A stretch of 64,000 nucleotides of DNA, from contig JAEMBT020000009.1 in assembly GCA_018873245.2 (NCBI GenBank), positions 18,011,794 to 18,075,793 of the forward strand. Reading direction: 5' to 3'. The notes under the pieces were generated by a model, which was not told the DNA's origin, made no database searches, and was given only the letters and a program-made list of their open reading frames with translations. How positions within the stretch are numbered: position 1 is the first letter of the stretch; each line of letters opens with the position of its first letter. Positions 1 through 12,080 of this stretch are shown here, piece after piece. This stretch comes from Archegozetes longisetosus. Lineage: Eukaryota > Arthropoda > Arachnida > Sarcoptiformes > Trhypochthoniidae. The translations under genes were made by a program, and so were the position numbers.

Positions 1-829
1 CATGATCGGGAAATCGAAGTAATTATTTGGCGTAGAATCACTACTTAAATGACTTTCTATTCTTTCATTAGAGACTTCAGGTTCTTCGGTATACGAAACG
101 CATTCACTAAAAAATTTTCGTAGTTCAGAAACAAAATATTGGTTAATGTCTTCAATATCTATTTCAGTTTCAGGTTTTTTAGTACTGAAAGTGAAGTCAA
201 AATTCAAAACAGAAGTCAATATAAGCCATAAATTTCTTGAACTATTTCTATTATTATCAATCAGTTTCTTAAAATAATCTCTTTTATGATATTTTATCGA
301 GTTTGCAGATTTATTGCGATAAAAAAATATATATTATAATAATCTTCGTAAGGAAGACGAGCATTGAGTGATTTCTTATATTTATTGTAATAGAAATTTC
401 TTTCTCTTATCAATGCTTTGACTTCAGCGTTAATCCATGGCATTGAAGATCGAGTTCTGGGCTTGAATTTCTTGAGGGGAATAATTGAATTCCAAGCAAT
501 GCATACTATTTCAGTCTATTTCTCACAAAAGTTGTTTGAATTGAAATCCTGATTGCCGTAGAGCAGCGAAAAATCAAGTTTGTTAACTATTTCTAAGAGT
601 TTTTCATAATTAAAGTCTTTCCAAAAACGAGTTTCAACAAATTTTTTATCGATATTATGTTTTTTCGATTGAGAGTTTAGTTTTCTTGAGACAAAAATCA
701 ACTGATGATCACTTAAAGGAATATCCAAATTACCAAAACTTGAGATATTATCCATTGAAGAGACATAAATATGGTCAATAAGCGAAGCCGTGCTATCCGT
801 CACTCTCGTAGGGCGTAGGAAAATTTTTC
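1..829 (-). mobile_element. Non-LTR retrotransposon (LINE) fragment, endonuclease end to start of RT region
   Basis: On the minus strand, starting near 829, the reading contains TRVTDSTASLIDHI and then PLSDHQLIFVSRK. These are the conserved C-terminal blocks of the AP-like endonuclease of Jockey/CR1-type LINEs. After a frame break it continues with PRTRSSMPWINAEVK and LIRERNFYYNKYKKS, the linker that normally precedes the reverse transcriptase. It stays partly open to the window edge (ends ...NNYFDFPIM). An in-frame stop lies just upstream of the first block and the frame changes near 500. The copy is therefore 5'-truncated and broken, and it runs out of the window before any RT motif. The clade is not resolved. 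Confidence 0.8.
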
Positions 830-1299
830 ATCAAACCATTACAGACACTGCAGAGAAGAATAGGATTAAGAATGACAAAAGCATATAAAACAGTCTCTTT
901 AGATGCCATAAATATTATTGCCAGCACAATGCCTATTGTGCTATACCTTAAAGGGAAGGCTGCCGAGTTCTACATAAAGCACAATATGAACAACAAATTG
1001 ACTTAATATTATACTGGAGAGACAAATATAGTTATAGACCGTGTTCAAAGGCCAATCGATATTAGAATATTAAGACATACAGCTTGTTACAAAATTAAAC
1101 AGACCACTTTGAAAGCACCCAGCTCAGTTATTTTGAACCGATTTTCATGAGGTTTGTTTTAAAATGGCCAAAAACTCCCCAGAAATGTCATATTAAGTTT
1201 TCACAAATTGATCTCAACAGACAAAAATTTTAAATTTAATTAAATGAATATTTCTATTGGTAATTTTAAAAATTTAAGTATTTTATTTAAATTTAAAGT

Positions 1300-1536
1300 A
1301 ATTTGCCAATAATGTGTGTGAGCACCATTTGCGGCCCAAACTGAGGCCAATCGTCGAGGCATTGACTCAACCAAATCAATAAAATATTTTCGACCCAATG
1401 TGGTAATCATTTGTTGGTGAGCCGCAACTAAGACATTCTGTAAATCGCTTCTTAACTGGGGTTCTTGAATAGGCGCTGTTTCTAAAGAATATAAAGTTTC
1501 GTAAAATTTAGAATCGGATTTATGTATGTTTATCAT
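1300..1536 (-). pseudogene. C-terminal remnant of a Tc1-like transposase
   Basis: The minus-strand reading carries LQNVLVAAHQQMITTLG, then LVESMPRRLASVWAANGAHT and a Y. SMPRR followed by AANGAHTHY is the usual C-terminus of Tc1-family DDE transposases (SMPRR..a....GG.T.Y). The catalytic domain is absent, so this is a relic. A possible terminal repeat (ACAGCTTGTTACAAAATTAA) lies at about 1079-1098, but I found no matching opposite end. Confidence 0.7.
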
Positions 1537-4371
1537 AAGCTTTTGAATATCTAAAAGTTTGTTACGTGAAATCGGTAAAACTTTCTCATAAGCTAAACGT
1601 ATTAATTATGATAGAGAGTTCAGAGATAAGCATCTTGAACAAATTTGATTAATAATGATTCAATTTCTGACCTAACTCTTAAACTCAAAACTTTCTAAAA
1701 CTTAAACTTTTTCTTAGGCTTTCTTAAGTCCTTTTAATTTCCTAAGCGTTAGAGAGAGGCAACTCTTCGACTAACGCCTTCAAATTGTGGAGAGTTTCAC
1801 ATAACTAAAATGTAACATTCGAGAACTTAATAAATCTTTCATAAACATTCAAATAACTTCAATTTCTGCTTAAATGTATCTAATAATAATTTTGTTTACC
1901 ATTTTATATTTATAATGTTTAGCCTAACATTATTTTATTCACAAATAAATGCTTTAACTACTCACTTTAAAGTAGGACAATTTGACTTAGTTACAAACTT
2001 ATACTTCTAATGTGCAAAATTTCCTAATAATGTTTTAACACGCAGACTACAACGTCCACATAAGGCTGAAAAAAGTTAAGCAGCAGAGATAGTGATCAGT
2101 TAAGTGAAAAGCTAGATACCCTGTTCTAGCTCAGGCAATACCAACTTTTTTGTATAATCTTTATGCGTATTTTTTTTGTAAAACTATGACTTGTGTTTTG
2201 CACTCGTTTATCATATGTATTTTAAATCCATGATCAAACATTAGAGGGCGGAAAAAGCCTGAAACTTTGCTTCTTTCCCTATTGAATGAATCCTCTATTC
2301 TCTTACTCTGTGTTTAAGCCAATATCTAAAGTTTAAATTTTTAGGCGGCCTAACCTCAAGTTTGGTCTTAGGTTGAGCCTAAAGCCTAAACTTTTCCTAG
2401 TTGTGAAGCCTAAAGACCAAGCCTAAGACTATGAAGTTATGAGGAGGCTAAACCTACAACCTAAGCCTTGGTCTGGTCAGGTTAACCTCTTGGTCTCCAA
2501 ATATACAAATTATTGAAAATAAATAAAATTCTCCAAAACGAAATAGAAATATTTCTTTCTAATAGCATAGCACCACAGTATCAAATTATAAGTTTTGCAC
2601 TTCAATGTTGAAATTTTTTGCAATTTCAGTCACAAGTGTTCCTAGTGAGTATGTATTCTCAAAAGTTAGAGATTTGGTAACTTAAAGAGGCAATCGTTTG
2701 AATAAGTAAACTATTAAAACATTGATGCTTTTAGAATCATGGTTGGAGATTTTTGATGATTAATGTGAACATTACTTTCTTTTGTATTTTAACTGTATCT
2801 AGTCAAGAATACATAATAAATTACCTGTCATTTGCTCAGTAACAAAGAATTTATGTAAGAAGTTTCTCACATGGGAGGCTAAGAGGTTAGACTGAGGTTA
2901 AGGCTTTTGGTCTGAAGTTAAGCCTAAAGACTAAGAGGTCGGAAACAGCCTAGACTACGCAATTTTATAGTCTTCCAACCTAAAGGCTACGCCTCAGGCT
3001 TAGTCTTAGGCTTGATTTTTAACTCTATCAATATCTAATTCATTCATCATAGAGCTGATTTTTGTTCTGAATGAACTTATGGCTAAGCCATTAAACAATA
3101 ACAACTTGATGAGGAAAGTTCAATTATCATACTTGTTTTCACTTGAGAGGAAGGATTCACTTTACAAAATTTTTACATAAAAAACCTATTGATAACATTG
3201 TAAACTATGAATAATAAATGAAAACTACGAATTAAAATTTTATTTTGACTTGCAAAAAACTGAAAGTAAGACTGATTAGACTCAAGTTTTACAGAACAAT
3301 GGTAAGATTTTGGCTCTGGAATCAAGTATATTCTGGTGATATCTCGTATCTCGAAAAAATTGATCGGAAAAATCTCAACATAATTGAATATTAAGAGCTA
3401 ACAATACCAGATAAGACTAACAAAATTTTGATCATTTTGATAGTTTCTATGTTTTTATTAAGTACGTATGGCCTGATTTGCGTTAATGGATTTCCACTTA
3501 TAACTTTCAATGCCTCAACTTCAAAAAATCAATGCCATCGTAGGAAAGTTCTTCGATAACATTTCATTAAAGCAATTACGGATGTTCATTGTTTTCAATC
3601 TTTTTATAATCAGTTTTTACTTTGAACTTCTAGATTTAATAATCTCAAATCTATCTTAAAACTGTTATCAACTTCAAAGTTGTGTTAGTCGGACTTTTAA
3701 AAGCAAAACAAAAGTAAAATAAAAAGCCATAAAATTGACTTGAGTAAAAGTCAGAATACCGTTGCTTTAACTAGAAACTGAGAGTTGCAGGTAATGTAAC
3801 CTTTCAAATTGTTTTGAATTATTAAAATTTAAGTAAAAGTCAGAACTTATAAGAGTTTGAAAGCTTAGATCAAAGAGAGTAAAAAATCTAAAGAAAGTCA
3901 AGGCAAAATGAAATGCCGTAACATAAGTAAAAGGAAAAGTAAAATTGAAGTATCTTAAGCTACCAAGCACTACTTCAAAGCAGATTAGAAAGGGAAAAAA
4001 TTTTGTACAGCTGTATTACAGATCTTAATTTGATCACATCAAAATTTACAAATTTAAATGGTTATTTTCTGTGCTTTAAAAGAAAACTCAATCAAATTCT
4101 TAACGATATTTTCAGTATCAGACTTGTAATTGAAAAAAACGGTCAGTTCTCTTTTAACTCTACATAGAACACACTGTCGGCGTATATTTTATTAACTCAA
4201 AAAATTTTAAAATAATAAAAAATAATTATATTATAATCCAAAATGAGTTAGACGGTTGGTTTGAAATCAAGGAAGCTATCGATATTAGGTTCAGTGCTTC
4301 CTCAAGGTACAGCACTAAAGATCTATGTCCAACCCAATCCAATCTAACGAAGCTAATCCAATATAAATAAG
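1537..4371. other. Non-coding stretch with degenerate GCCTAA-rich DNA
   Basis: I see no supportable gene here. About 2340-2480 and 2870-3015 are filled with degenerate GCCTAA/AGCCTAAG-like words, in opposite orientation in the two blocks. They are too diverged to give a unit length by eye. Short open frames in this interval have no recognisable motif. Confidence 0.5.
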
Positions 4372-4386
4372 CTAACCTAACCTAAC
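4372..4386 (-). repeat. Short interstitial telomere-like repeat (TTAGG)
   Basis: The + strand reads CTAACCTAACCTAAC, three copies of CCTAA less one base, i.e. TTAGG on the minus strand. This is the ancestral arthropod telomere unit. It is short enough to be chance, but a second, longer run occurs at 30171. Confidence 0.5.
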
Positions 4387-4767
4387 AGCGATACAAGGTC
4401 AACTTAGTTAGATTGAGTTAGTGACCTGACATGCCTTAGCGTGCTCTGCAAAATTGGAGTTTATTTTATTGTTAAATGATAAAAATTAACTTAAAATTAT
4501 AATTTTAAAACATTCTGTGGAGTCAAAAGGGAATCGGTCTACACTGGACTCCTTATGGAGCCAAAAGAGACACCGAAGAATAAACTAATGTTTATTTTGA
4601 AAGTTTATCCACAAGATTGAAAAACTTCGTAATTACGCAAATATTTTATTTGAAATTTTCACATGATTTTAATATACAATTTTCGCAAAGCTCAATAACT
4701 TGTTCACGAATTTTTCTACCAAAATATTAGGCATTCTAATTTTTCATAAAATAGTATGTATAAAATA

Positions 4768-5288
4768 TAAGGTTGGAGAGAAATGAATGACGTATTTGAT
4801 CACAAAATTCAAATAAATTTTATTAACACAATATAAATATCGAAGCCTAATATCAGCCCTATGTCCCGACTTGATTGGCAAGGCTCAAACTCCACTAGAG
4901 CTTTCAACTCGTCATCATCCATCTCTTGAGGTCGACCAGAACCAGATCGATTCTCCAGGTCAAAATCGCCTGATCGAAACCTGTCAAACCAACGTTGACA
5001 CGTGCGGACCTTTAATACATCACCATATGTGTCGGTGATATTCTTGGTGGCAACCGTTGCATTATTACCACTCTTAAACTCAACAACATACAATGTCTAA
5101 TATGATTGTCATCGAAAGACATGGCTCAAATCAAATCACAATTTTGAAATAATAATTTAATACAAATAAAGACTAATATTAAATGTATTTATTCACAAAA
5201 CAAAAGATATGTAAACAAATCCTAAGTGTATTTTTGAACCATTCTAATATAACGTAGCAAAAACGACATTCATTTCTCTCCAACCTTA
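4768..5288 (-). mobile_element. Internally deleted mariner element with intact terminal repeats
   Basis: The two ends carry a perfect inverted repeat beginning TAAGGTTGGAGAGAAATGAA, and both sides are flanked by TA (4766-4767 and 5289-5290), the Tc1/mariner target site. The element is only 521 bp, against roughly 1.3 kb for a full mariner. It keeps the 5' half of the transposase gene (minus strand) and lacks the catalytic DD34D part. Intact ends with a missing centre mark a non-autonomous deletion derivative. Confidence 0.85.
4809..5121 (-). pseudogene. Mariner transposase N-terminal helix-turn-helix, frameshifted
   Basis: Reading starts at MSFDDNHIRHC (about 5121), the standard mariner N-terminus. 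It then needs a one-base shift near 5090 to continue as EFKSGNNATVATKNI, VRTCQRWFDRFRSGDFDLE, SGSGRPQEMDDDELKALVE. The WF.RFRSGDFDLE and SGRP blocks identify the paired HTH DNA-binding domain of Mos1/SETMAR-type transposases. The protein stops after the second helix region, so no catalysis is possible. Confidence 0.8.
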
Positions 5289-5291
5289 TAT

Positions 5292-6080
5292 TTAAGCCTT
5301 GAGCTAAAGAACATTGCCGAACCCTGCCTATCATATATTTTTAAATATATGATAACATATTTAATCACGATGTAAAATGTAATATTTTGGTGGGAACCCC
5401 ACCCTCCGCCCCCACCGGACTCCCCATTTTAGTCTCCGCCGAGGCTTACTCTTGTTTCTCCAATTCCACGCAGATATCGTTCAGAAATTCTGCGGGAATT
5501 GGAATCTTTGGCAATTTTGATCAGGTTGATGATCTCTATTAAAATATATCATCAGATCCCGGGTGCATCAATAGGCAGAATTCCATAGACTTTCCGGCAA
5601 TGTTCTTTGAACTCACCAATAGTCAAAATACTCTGCATTGTATGACAGAAATGTATCATTGAGTATTTAATTATGGCAGATTTTTAATCATACTGATAAA
5701 AATTTGAGTAATATTTAGTAAATTTTTTAGAAAGCTTGTTTCTAAACTAGTAAATTTATAAATTGGATAACTAAAATATGTATATGAAGCAAACAAATTC
5801 CAACCTCGTGACAAATCATATACAAAAAATTGGTTTAACATTAATTATCTCCAATCAAGATAAGAATTAAAATTCCTTTGTTGAAACGACTAATCATTTG
5901 GATATGACTGAACTAGTGACAGATTTTATTAATAAAAAAATGTAATTGTCACTTGAGTTGGAATGTAGTATTATCTATCATAATTCGATTAACTCAAACA
6001 ATTGACCTTAACATTCAAAGCGATATGATTTCGATAACCAATAAAAACAATAGTCGATAACTCTAAGAAGTCGATAGTAA
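5292..6080. other. Non-coding spacer with a short GC-rich patch
   Basis: No gene is visible. About 5390-5470 is conspicuously C/G-rich against the AT-rich surroundings. A 17-base stretch near 5487 resembles one at about 22857 inside another element, but the match is too short to classify. The rest is AT-rich spacer before the transporter promoter. Confidence 0.4.
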
Positions 6081-6088
6081 AGTGATAA

Positions 6089-6096
6089 TATAAAAG
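6089..6096 (+). promoter_or_regulatory. TATA box of the sugar transporter gene
   Basis: TATAAAAG lies 92 bases before the start codon at 6181. This predicts transcription starting near 6120 and a short 5' leader of about 60 bases. Inferred from sequence only. Confidence 0.5.
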
Positions 6097-6180
6097 TGAT
6101 AATATGAATTAGATTGGACACTTCATTCCTTCAAGTCTTCCGATACATCAGAACAGAGCTTCCAATACGCTAGTTGAGAG

Positions 6181-8121
6181 ATGGACAAAGAGAGGAACCA
6201 TTTCAGGGAAGATGTCCGAAAACCATCCCTTTGGGTTTTTATTGCAGCAGTTTCTGCATTATTGGCTGCGATGTGTATGGGATCTGTTTTAGGTAAAAAA
6301 GGAATATAAGTTTGAATGCAATATAGGAACATTATGAATCAAATATTCATAATCAATTCTAATATTGATGAACTGAATCACAGGCTGGAGTTCACCAGCT
6401 TTTGAAAGTATGGAGCTTTCTGACAGTGAACCACGATTAACAGAAAACGATGCGGACATAAAATCATGGATGGGAAGTTGCATTACATTGGGAGCTCTGG
6501 CCGGTGGACTAGTATGTGGTGAGTTTTCTTTTAATTGGTTCTATTTATTTGCACTTAAGGCTCATTTGTAAACCAATAAATTTTTATAAGGAAACAATAT
6601 CTGAACTTTTCTGTTTGAAATTAAAATTCGATTCGATTTTATATAAAAAAACATTTCTTGAAAAGGTGCTACAATTCAATTTTTCGGTCGCAAAAAAGCG
6701 TTGATAGCTATTGGATGTCCATTTACTGTGGGCTGGATTATCATTTGGTAAGTATCTGATTCATCTCTTTAAGTTTCGGTCAGTAAAGATTGAATTAACT
6801 TTTAAAATAGTGTAGCAAAAAGTTTTTGGCTAATAATTATTGGCCGAGTCATAACTGGATTTGCGAGTGGTATAGCGTGCGGCGCAGCCCCAACTTATGT
6901 TGTTGAAATTTCAACTCCTAATATTCGAGGTTTACTCGGAACAGGATTTCAAGTAAGAAAAGGATACTTTAATTCTGGCTGATTATATTTAAACTTAGTA
7001 AACAGAATCTTAATTAATGTTTTGCCATAATTATTATCCTTATTAAGGTTTTTGTTGTGGTCGGCATTTTATATACTGACTTATTTGGACTAGCTCTTCA
7101 TTGGAATTGGTTATGTCTGGCCGGATTGGCTCCTGGGCTTTTAATGTCAGTTTTAATGATATTCATGCCCGAATCGCCTAATTGGCTGATGACAAAGTAT
7201 GGTAGAAGTAAGCAAGCTGTGGACGCACTTAGAAAACTGAGAAGCGATGACAGTAATGTTGAAAGCGAATTAAAAGAACTTGAAGAAAGAGCCAATAAAT
7301 CGAAACAAGAAGCTGGATTTTCAATGGAACTACTGAAGAGAGCAGATGTTTACAAACCATTCATTATAGCAATTAGTTTGATGTTTTTCCAGCAGTTTTC
7401 GGGCATTAACGCTGTTATGTTTTACTCAAGTGATATATTCAAGGAATCAGGATCTTCACTAAATCCGGATTATGCCACTATTATCGTGACCTCAGCAATG
7501 GTTATCGCTACAGTATCCGGAAGTTTAGTTATCGATAAATTGGGCAGAAAAATATTGTTAATTGTTTCAGGAGTTGGACATGTTCTGAGTTTGGGTGTTA
7601 TGGGATTTTATTACTGGCATTATCCAAATAGTGATACAAATTCTCATACAAGTGCTACCACAGTAGCATCAACAATAACATCAATGGTCACGAAAATTAA
7701 CGGAACAACAGCAGCACCTTCGATATCGGACACTAGTATGGGATGGCTTCCTATCGTTTGTCTCGTAGTCTTTGTTGTTGCATTTTCTATTGGTTACGGA
7801 CCGATTCCGTGGATGATTGTCGCAGAAATTACACCGGGTTCTGCAATTGGTTTCATTAGTTCAATAGCAACTGCTTTTAACTGGACGTGTGCTTTTGCCA
7901 TAACTAAAGAGTTCGCTGAAGTAGAAGAAGCAATTACAAAATATGGAGCTTTTTGGTTATTTGCAGGCATTAGTGCCGCCAGCGTTGTCTTTACATTTAT
8001 TTTTGTTCCCGAAACAAAAGGCAAATCGGTTGAAGAAATGCAGAAAATATTTTTAGGTTCCGAGTATTCTGAGGCTTCTAATCATGAATATAATGTTAAT
8101 AAACCGGTTTCTACTATTTAG
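6181..8121 (+). CDS. Facilitated trehalose transporter Tret1-like (MFS sugar porter)
   Basis: Predicted plasma-membrane 12-TM sugar carrier of 514 residues in five exons: 6181-6292, 6384-6518, 6666-6747, 6811-6952, 7048-8121. All joins are GT-AG and sum to 515 codons. Sugar porter signatures occur in order: FFGRKKALIAIG after TM2, GRVITGFASG in TM4, PESPNWL at 198-204, QQFSGINAVMFYSSDIF from 272, DKLGRKILLIV, GYGPIPW from 406 and PETKGK from 478. Exon 2 begins GWSSPA, typical of Tret1/SLC2A8-like arthropod carriers. The loop after TM9 is lengthened by a Ser/Thr-rich segment. The family moves trehalose or glucose by facilitated diffusion; the exact substrate cannot be read from sequence. The start has no upstream in-frame competitor after the TATA box, and an AATAAA lies at 8333. 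Confidence 0.92.
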
Positions 8122-8972
8122 CTAAGCGTCTCATTCTCTCTAATAGAGAATTCAAATTTTTTATTATCGCGTTATTACTTAATAGATAATGCAAGTACTC
8201 AAGTGAAGTATTTGTACTCAATTAACTTACGAAACCAATATAAGTTATATAACTGTATCACTCATGGGGCCAAATCATATGAACATACAATTCCAATCTG
8301 ATTAACATTCAATTCATTCTAAATATTTTGTAAATAAAACAAATACATCAATAATTTCATGCAATGTTGACTTTTTTAAATGTCATCCAATCGTTAAGTC
8401 TATCAATTAGAGAGTCTTGATAGCAACTAAGTACAATTTTATTTAATTATCTGATATTGTACAAGCTAATAGACAATATTTGATAAAAGCTTGAGTTAAT
8501 CTGACATTCCAACTTGATCTCTTCATCAAATGGCAAATAGTTGATGCCACAATGTTTGAAATGGTTCCGTAGTCATGAAAACGATTCAAATCAAAATAAC
8601 AAGTGATTTTTATGATATGAATTTTTGAAGATCCAGCTGTCATTGAAATAGTGACAAAATACCAATTATCAAAAGTCAATTTGACCTCCATTTTAGAACC
8701 GAATCAGTTAAGGTTTTTTATAGTAAATATATACTTGCCTAAAGTTAAATATGGAAAGGTTTAGAGACCATACTTGAACAATATGCAAACTTTATATAGG
8801 TTCCTGTAATTTTCATAATCATATGTAGTGAAGAGAATATGAGCTGTGAGCTGAGCTGCGCTGAGCTTGAGGCTTAGGCTATGAGGGAGACGAGTAGCTC
8901 AAGCTGTTAAGCTTGAAGTTGAGCTTATTTCAAGCTGATTTATTTAACTAAGCAAAAACAGAATTAACTGTA
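8122..8972. other. Transporter 3' region and AT-rich spacer
   Basis: Contains the transporter 3' UTR with AATAAA at 8333-8338. At about 8840-8940 there is a short degenerate run of GAGCT/AGCTTGAG words. A similar run sits near 43905-44015. No coding potential beyond short motif-free frames. Confidence 0.5.
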
Positions 8973-9037
8973 AAATAGTAATGAATACTGAACTGCATCT
9001 CATATTATGAGAAGTAGTTCAGTATTCATTACTATTT
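8973..9037. repeat. Perfect 22-bp-arm hairpin (pre-miRNA-like or small palindrome)
   Basis: Positions 8973-8994 are exactly complementary in reverse to 9016-9037. The 21-base loop itself contains a second short stem (TCTCATA pairing with TATGAGA). The whole 65-nt unit would fold into one extended hairpin, close in size to an animal pre-miRNA. It could equally be a tiny fold-back transposon, since perfect symmetry is unusual for a conserved miRNA. Confidence 0.75.
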
Positions 9038-9344
9038 AAGCAGAAAACTATTATTTGAAACTGTTTTCAAAAGGCCTTCACGAGAAAGCGAAATACAATC
9101 AGAAGATTCACAATTATTGATAAGAGAACTGATGTCGAAGTGTTCTCAGAACTTCATACAGAGTTAATGTGTCGAATTTATTCATCAAACTTTACGGTCA
9201 AAAGAGATGTATTTTTTGCGCAAATACAATGGAAGCTCGTTATTTTGAGATCACTCCTGCCAAAAAAGTTCGTTTAAAATAGCGAGTTTTCAAAATATCC
9301 AATATTTAAAAAAAGTGTAAAACAGTTAGCTTGCAAGTTCAGTC

Positions 9345-9685
9345 TTTTATTTAATAACCTTAAGATCTCAATTAAATAAAATTATTTAATGCACTAAAGA
9401 GTTAAACAAACAAATAAAACGCTGTGTTTAGAAATGCTTATCTGATAATTCTTTAATGCATAAGAGTTTGATATGTTTTGACATTTAGACACTATTTGAT
9501 AGATATTTGAAAATAAAGAGTCGCATAGTATTATACAGTTCAGCTAAAACTTCATCCGAAATACTGAGTATTTCAAAATAAACAGTTTCAAAGTAAGCGA
9601 TATTATTAACATTATTTCTATGGAAGAAATGACGACGCTATTTTAGAGCTTCGAAATATCGAGTGTCCACTGTACTTTCCAGACC
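9345..9685 (+). repeat. Dispersed repeat copy 1 (inverted partner at 47.7-48.0 kb)
   Basis: The sequence from CTTTTATTTAATAACC through the TATTTGAAAATAAAGAG core to about 9685 matches the reverse complement of about 47690-48010 almost throughout, with scattered substitutions and small indels (roughly four of five bases by eye). No open frame is shared. Copy 2 sits inside a hAT-like element, so this may be a relic of a related element. Confidence 0.75.
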
Positions 9686-11338
9686 AATACTCTTCGCTAG
9701 TCATATGAATAGACTGACAATCTGAGAGTACAGCTATGGTCAAATAGTTTTCCATTTATGAATCCCAGACTGATATGTGAAAAGTAAAATTTCAAAGGCT
9801 TGCCTACTCATTCAATTATTTATGAATATGTATTAAACTTTAAAAAATGAATCATTTGATTTTAATGTAATGAATTGCTCAACGATCACTTTTAACCAGA
9901 TGATTATTGCACCTTTTAAGTCAAAAGAATCACAATATATCAGACAATAAATATCAGTATTTGCTATCAGTCGTGAGTCAAGTGTTGGTTTTTATTCACA
10001 AAATTTGAGTTAATATTTGAATTATAGTTCTCGCGTAAAACTATTAAGTTTTTATGCCGTCCTTAATTTATCTCTACGCATTAGGGATAAAAGGAAAACT
10101 ATTTGGAGTCTATTGTACTATCGGCCAAAAAGTATATGTTAAATAAAACCTTTTCGCGCCTTACATTGTTAGGGATCACTCTAATATTTACGTAATCAAC
10201 ATTTATAAACTTTAGTTTAGGTCTGACTTATGGCAAAACAAAATAATGAACTTTTGCAATAATCGTTTTATTGATAAGAGTTCATACTTTGCGTTAAATT
10301 GCATTACTTTTCTCAATTATTTGTTTGATGAATTCAAGTTGCTTATGTTAAAGTTCTATAGAAATTATAGCACTTACAGCGATTTAAAGATAAGTTCGCA
10401 TTTTATGACTCATATGAGAAATAATATGGCAAAACTATTTATTCAATCTTTCCCTTATTCGATTTAATTCCCATTGGTTTTTACTGCTTTTTAAGGGCGC
10501 ATTTTGACATATACTTTTTTGGCTGATAGTACTTTAGAAAAAAGTGGCTAGCTAATTTTCTTTAAAACGCTTTCAAATAAGTTTAGTCTTTTCATTTTTG
10601 AGCTTCTTAATTATTTGACCTGAAAGAAAGTCACACAGTTTGTCTCCTCATCAAAAACAAGTTTTTAAATCTCATTTATCAATTGTAAGCAGCCTACAAC
10701 AGTTCTTTGACTTTAGAGGTCTTGAACTCTATATTCAGGTGCATTTTTCTTGAAATCGCAAAAACATGAAGAAAGGCTTAAAAAATATATTGAAGAACGA
10801 TAGCTGACCATCTATTTTCTAAGATATTCCTGACAACCAGTCGCTCTTTTTGAATGATTATGAAAATTATATAAAATCTCTATTATTCTGCGGGTACATT
10901 TTCTAACCTTTCCGAAAACATCTTTAGGTAGATGTTTACTATAAAAATTTCAACCCATTTCGGTTTTGGATGGGGGGATCAAATCGAATTTCAAAAATCA
11001 ATACTTTGCCACTTTTTCAATGGCAGTTGGTTTTTCACAATTTTATGTATTAATAACCACTTGGGACATTTGACTTTAGTTTTTGATTAGATGTGTACTA
11101 GTATCTAAAGATATTCTTTAAAGGTATGTTATTTTTAAAAGATCGCTATTGTCTATACTCTTTTAAATTGCTATAAGTTATTCAATAGAGATCATGAGGT
11201 CTGAATCGGTTGATTTACTTATTGATTCCTATTTTATCACTAATCATTGTTTTGAAAAATTCAATGATTTTTGAGCCGTGAAATTGAAAACACCCTAACC
11301 TTGACTTTAAAAAATGCTCGATTTTTGTCATCAATCAG
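9686..11338. other. Spacer with an inverted-repeat (fold-back) pair
   Basis: About 10115-10140 is an imperfect inverted copy of 10506-10532 (ACTATCGGCCAAAAAGTATA against ACTATCAGCCAAAAAAGTAT), 365 bases apart. This suggests an old non-autonomous element. A 73-codon open frame between the arms has no recognisable feature. Nothing else supportable is visible. Confidence 0.45.
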
Positions 11339-11344
11339 TTTTGT

Positions 11345-11872
11345 ATGACTTTGGATGGAATCAAAGCTTTAAAGACTAGAAGTTTACATATTAAGTCACT
11401 TAAAAACGATCAAATGATAAACCAAACCGAAAAAATGAAAGAAGAACTAGATGAAGATAAGCCAGATATAACGATATTGAATACGCCCGACTCTTTCTTA
11501 ATGGCGATTACCGTTATTTCTGTATCGGCTTTAATCGCATCGATTATATTCATAGTCTATATGAAAATGCAGCAAAACTCCAGAATAATAGGCGATGAAA
11601 GTGATTGTGGAAGTAGTTCCAAAGTAATAATGGTTACACCATCTGAAGATATACCTATTGTTGAAGAACGATACACAAGAGAGAGGTTGTGTACTCCTCC
11701 GAGACCGATGAGCGGCCAATCTAGGCTAACAACTCAAGAGATTATCAATGGGAATGACTTGAATTCGTTGCGTACTAAACACCCGCATCTATTAAGACCT
11801 CCAGTATATGCGGTTCAGTTTTGCCATAAATCAATGCACCAATCCACCAGATATCTACCTGATGTCGAATAA
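11345..11872 (+). CDS. Unrecognised single-pass membrane protein (or 3' exon of one)
   Basis: An uninterrupted 175-codon frame, unusually long for this AT-rich DNA. Residues 1-48 are charged (KEELDEDKPD). Residues 50-73 form one strongly hydrophobic helix (FLMAITVISVSALIASIIFI) followed by VYMKMQQ. The remaining ~100 residues look like a cytoplasmic tail with SSSK, TPSEDIP and CTPPRPMSGQS. This layout suits a type I receptor or adhesion protein tail, but I recognise no family. An acceptor-like TCATCAATCAG just before the ATG leaves open that this is the last exon of a longer gene, though I found no upstream exon. It runs tail to tail with TBCD, 208 bases apart. Composition and length favour real coding. 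Confidence 0.55.
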   Translation: MTLDGIKALKTRSLHIKSLKNDQMINQTEKMKEELDEDKPDITILNTPDSFLMAITVISVSALIASIIFIVYMKMQQNSRIIGDESDCGSSSKVIMVTPSEDIPIVEERYTRERLCTPPRPMSGQSRLTTQEIINGNDLNSLRTKHPHLLRPPVYAVQFCHKSMHQSTRYLPDVE

Positions 11873-12080
11873 AATTAGGTAATACACCAATTCCGTTGAA
11901 TCACTTTCCCATTCAATTTATTGTTATGTTAGCAAAAATCTTATTCAATAGATATATTAATGTATAAAAGCATTCATTAAAATAGTTATTATTTCATTAT
12001 AACTAGTATCAAAATTATTGTTTAAGTATTAATATTGTAAAGTTTACGTAAAAACTGATTTATCTTCAGAGTAAAAAATG

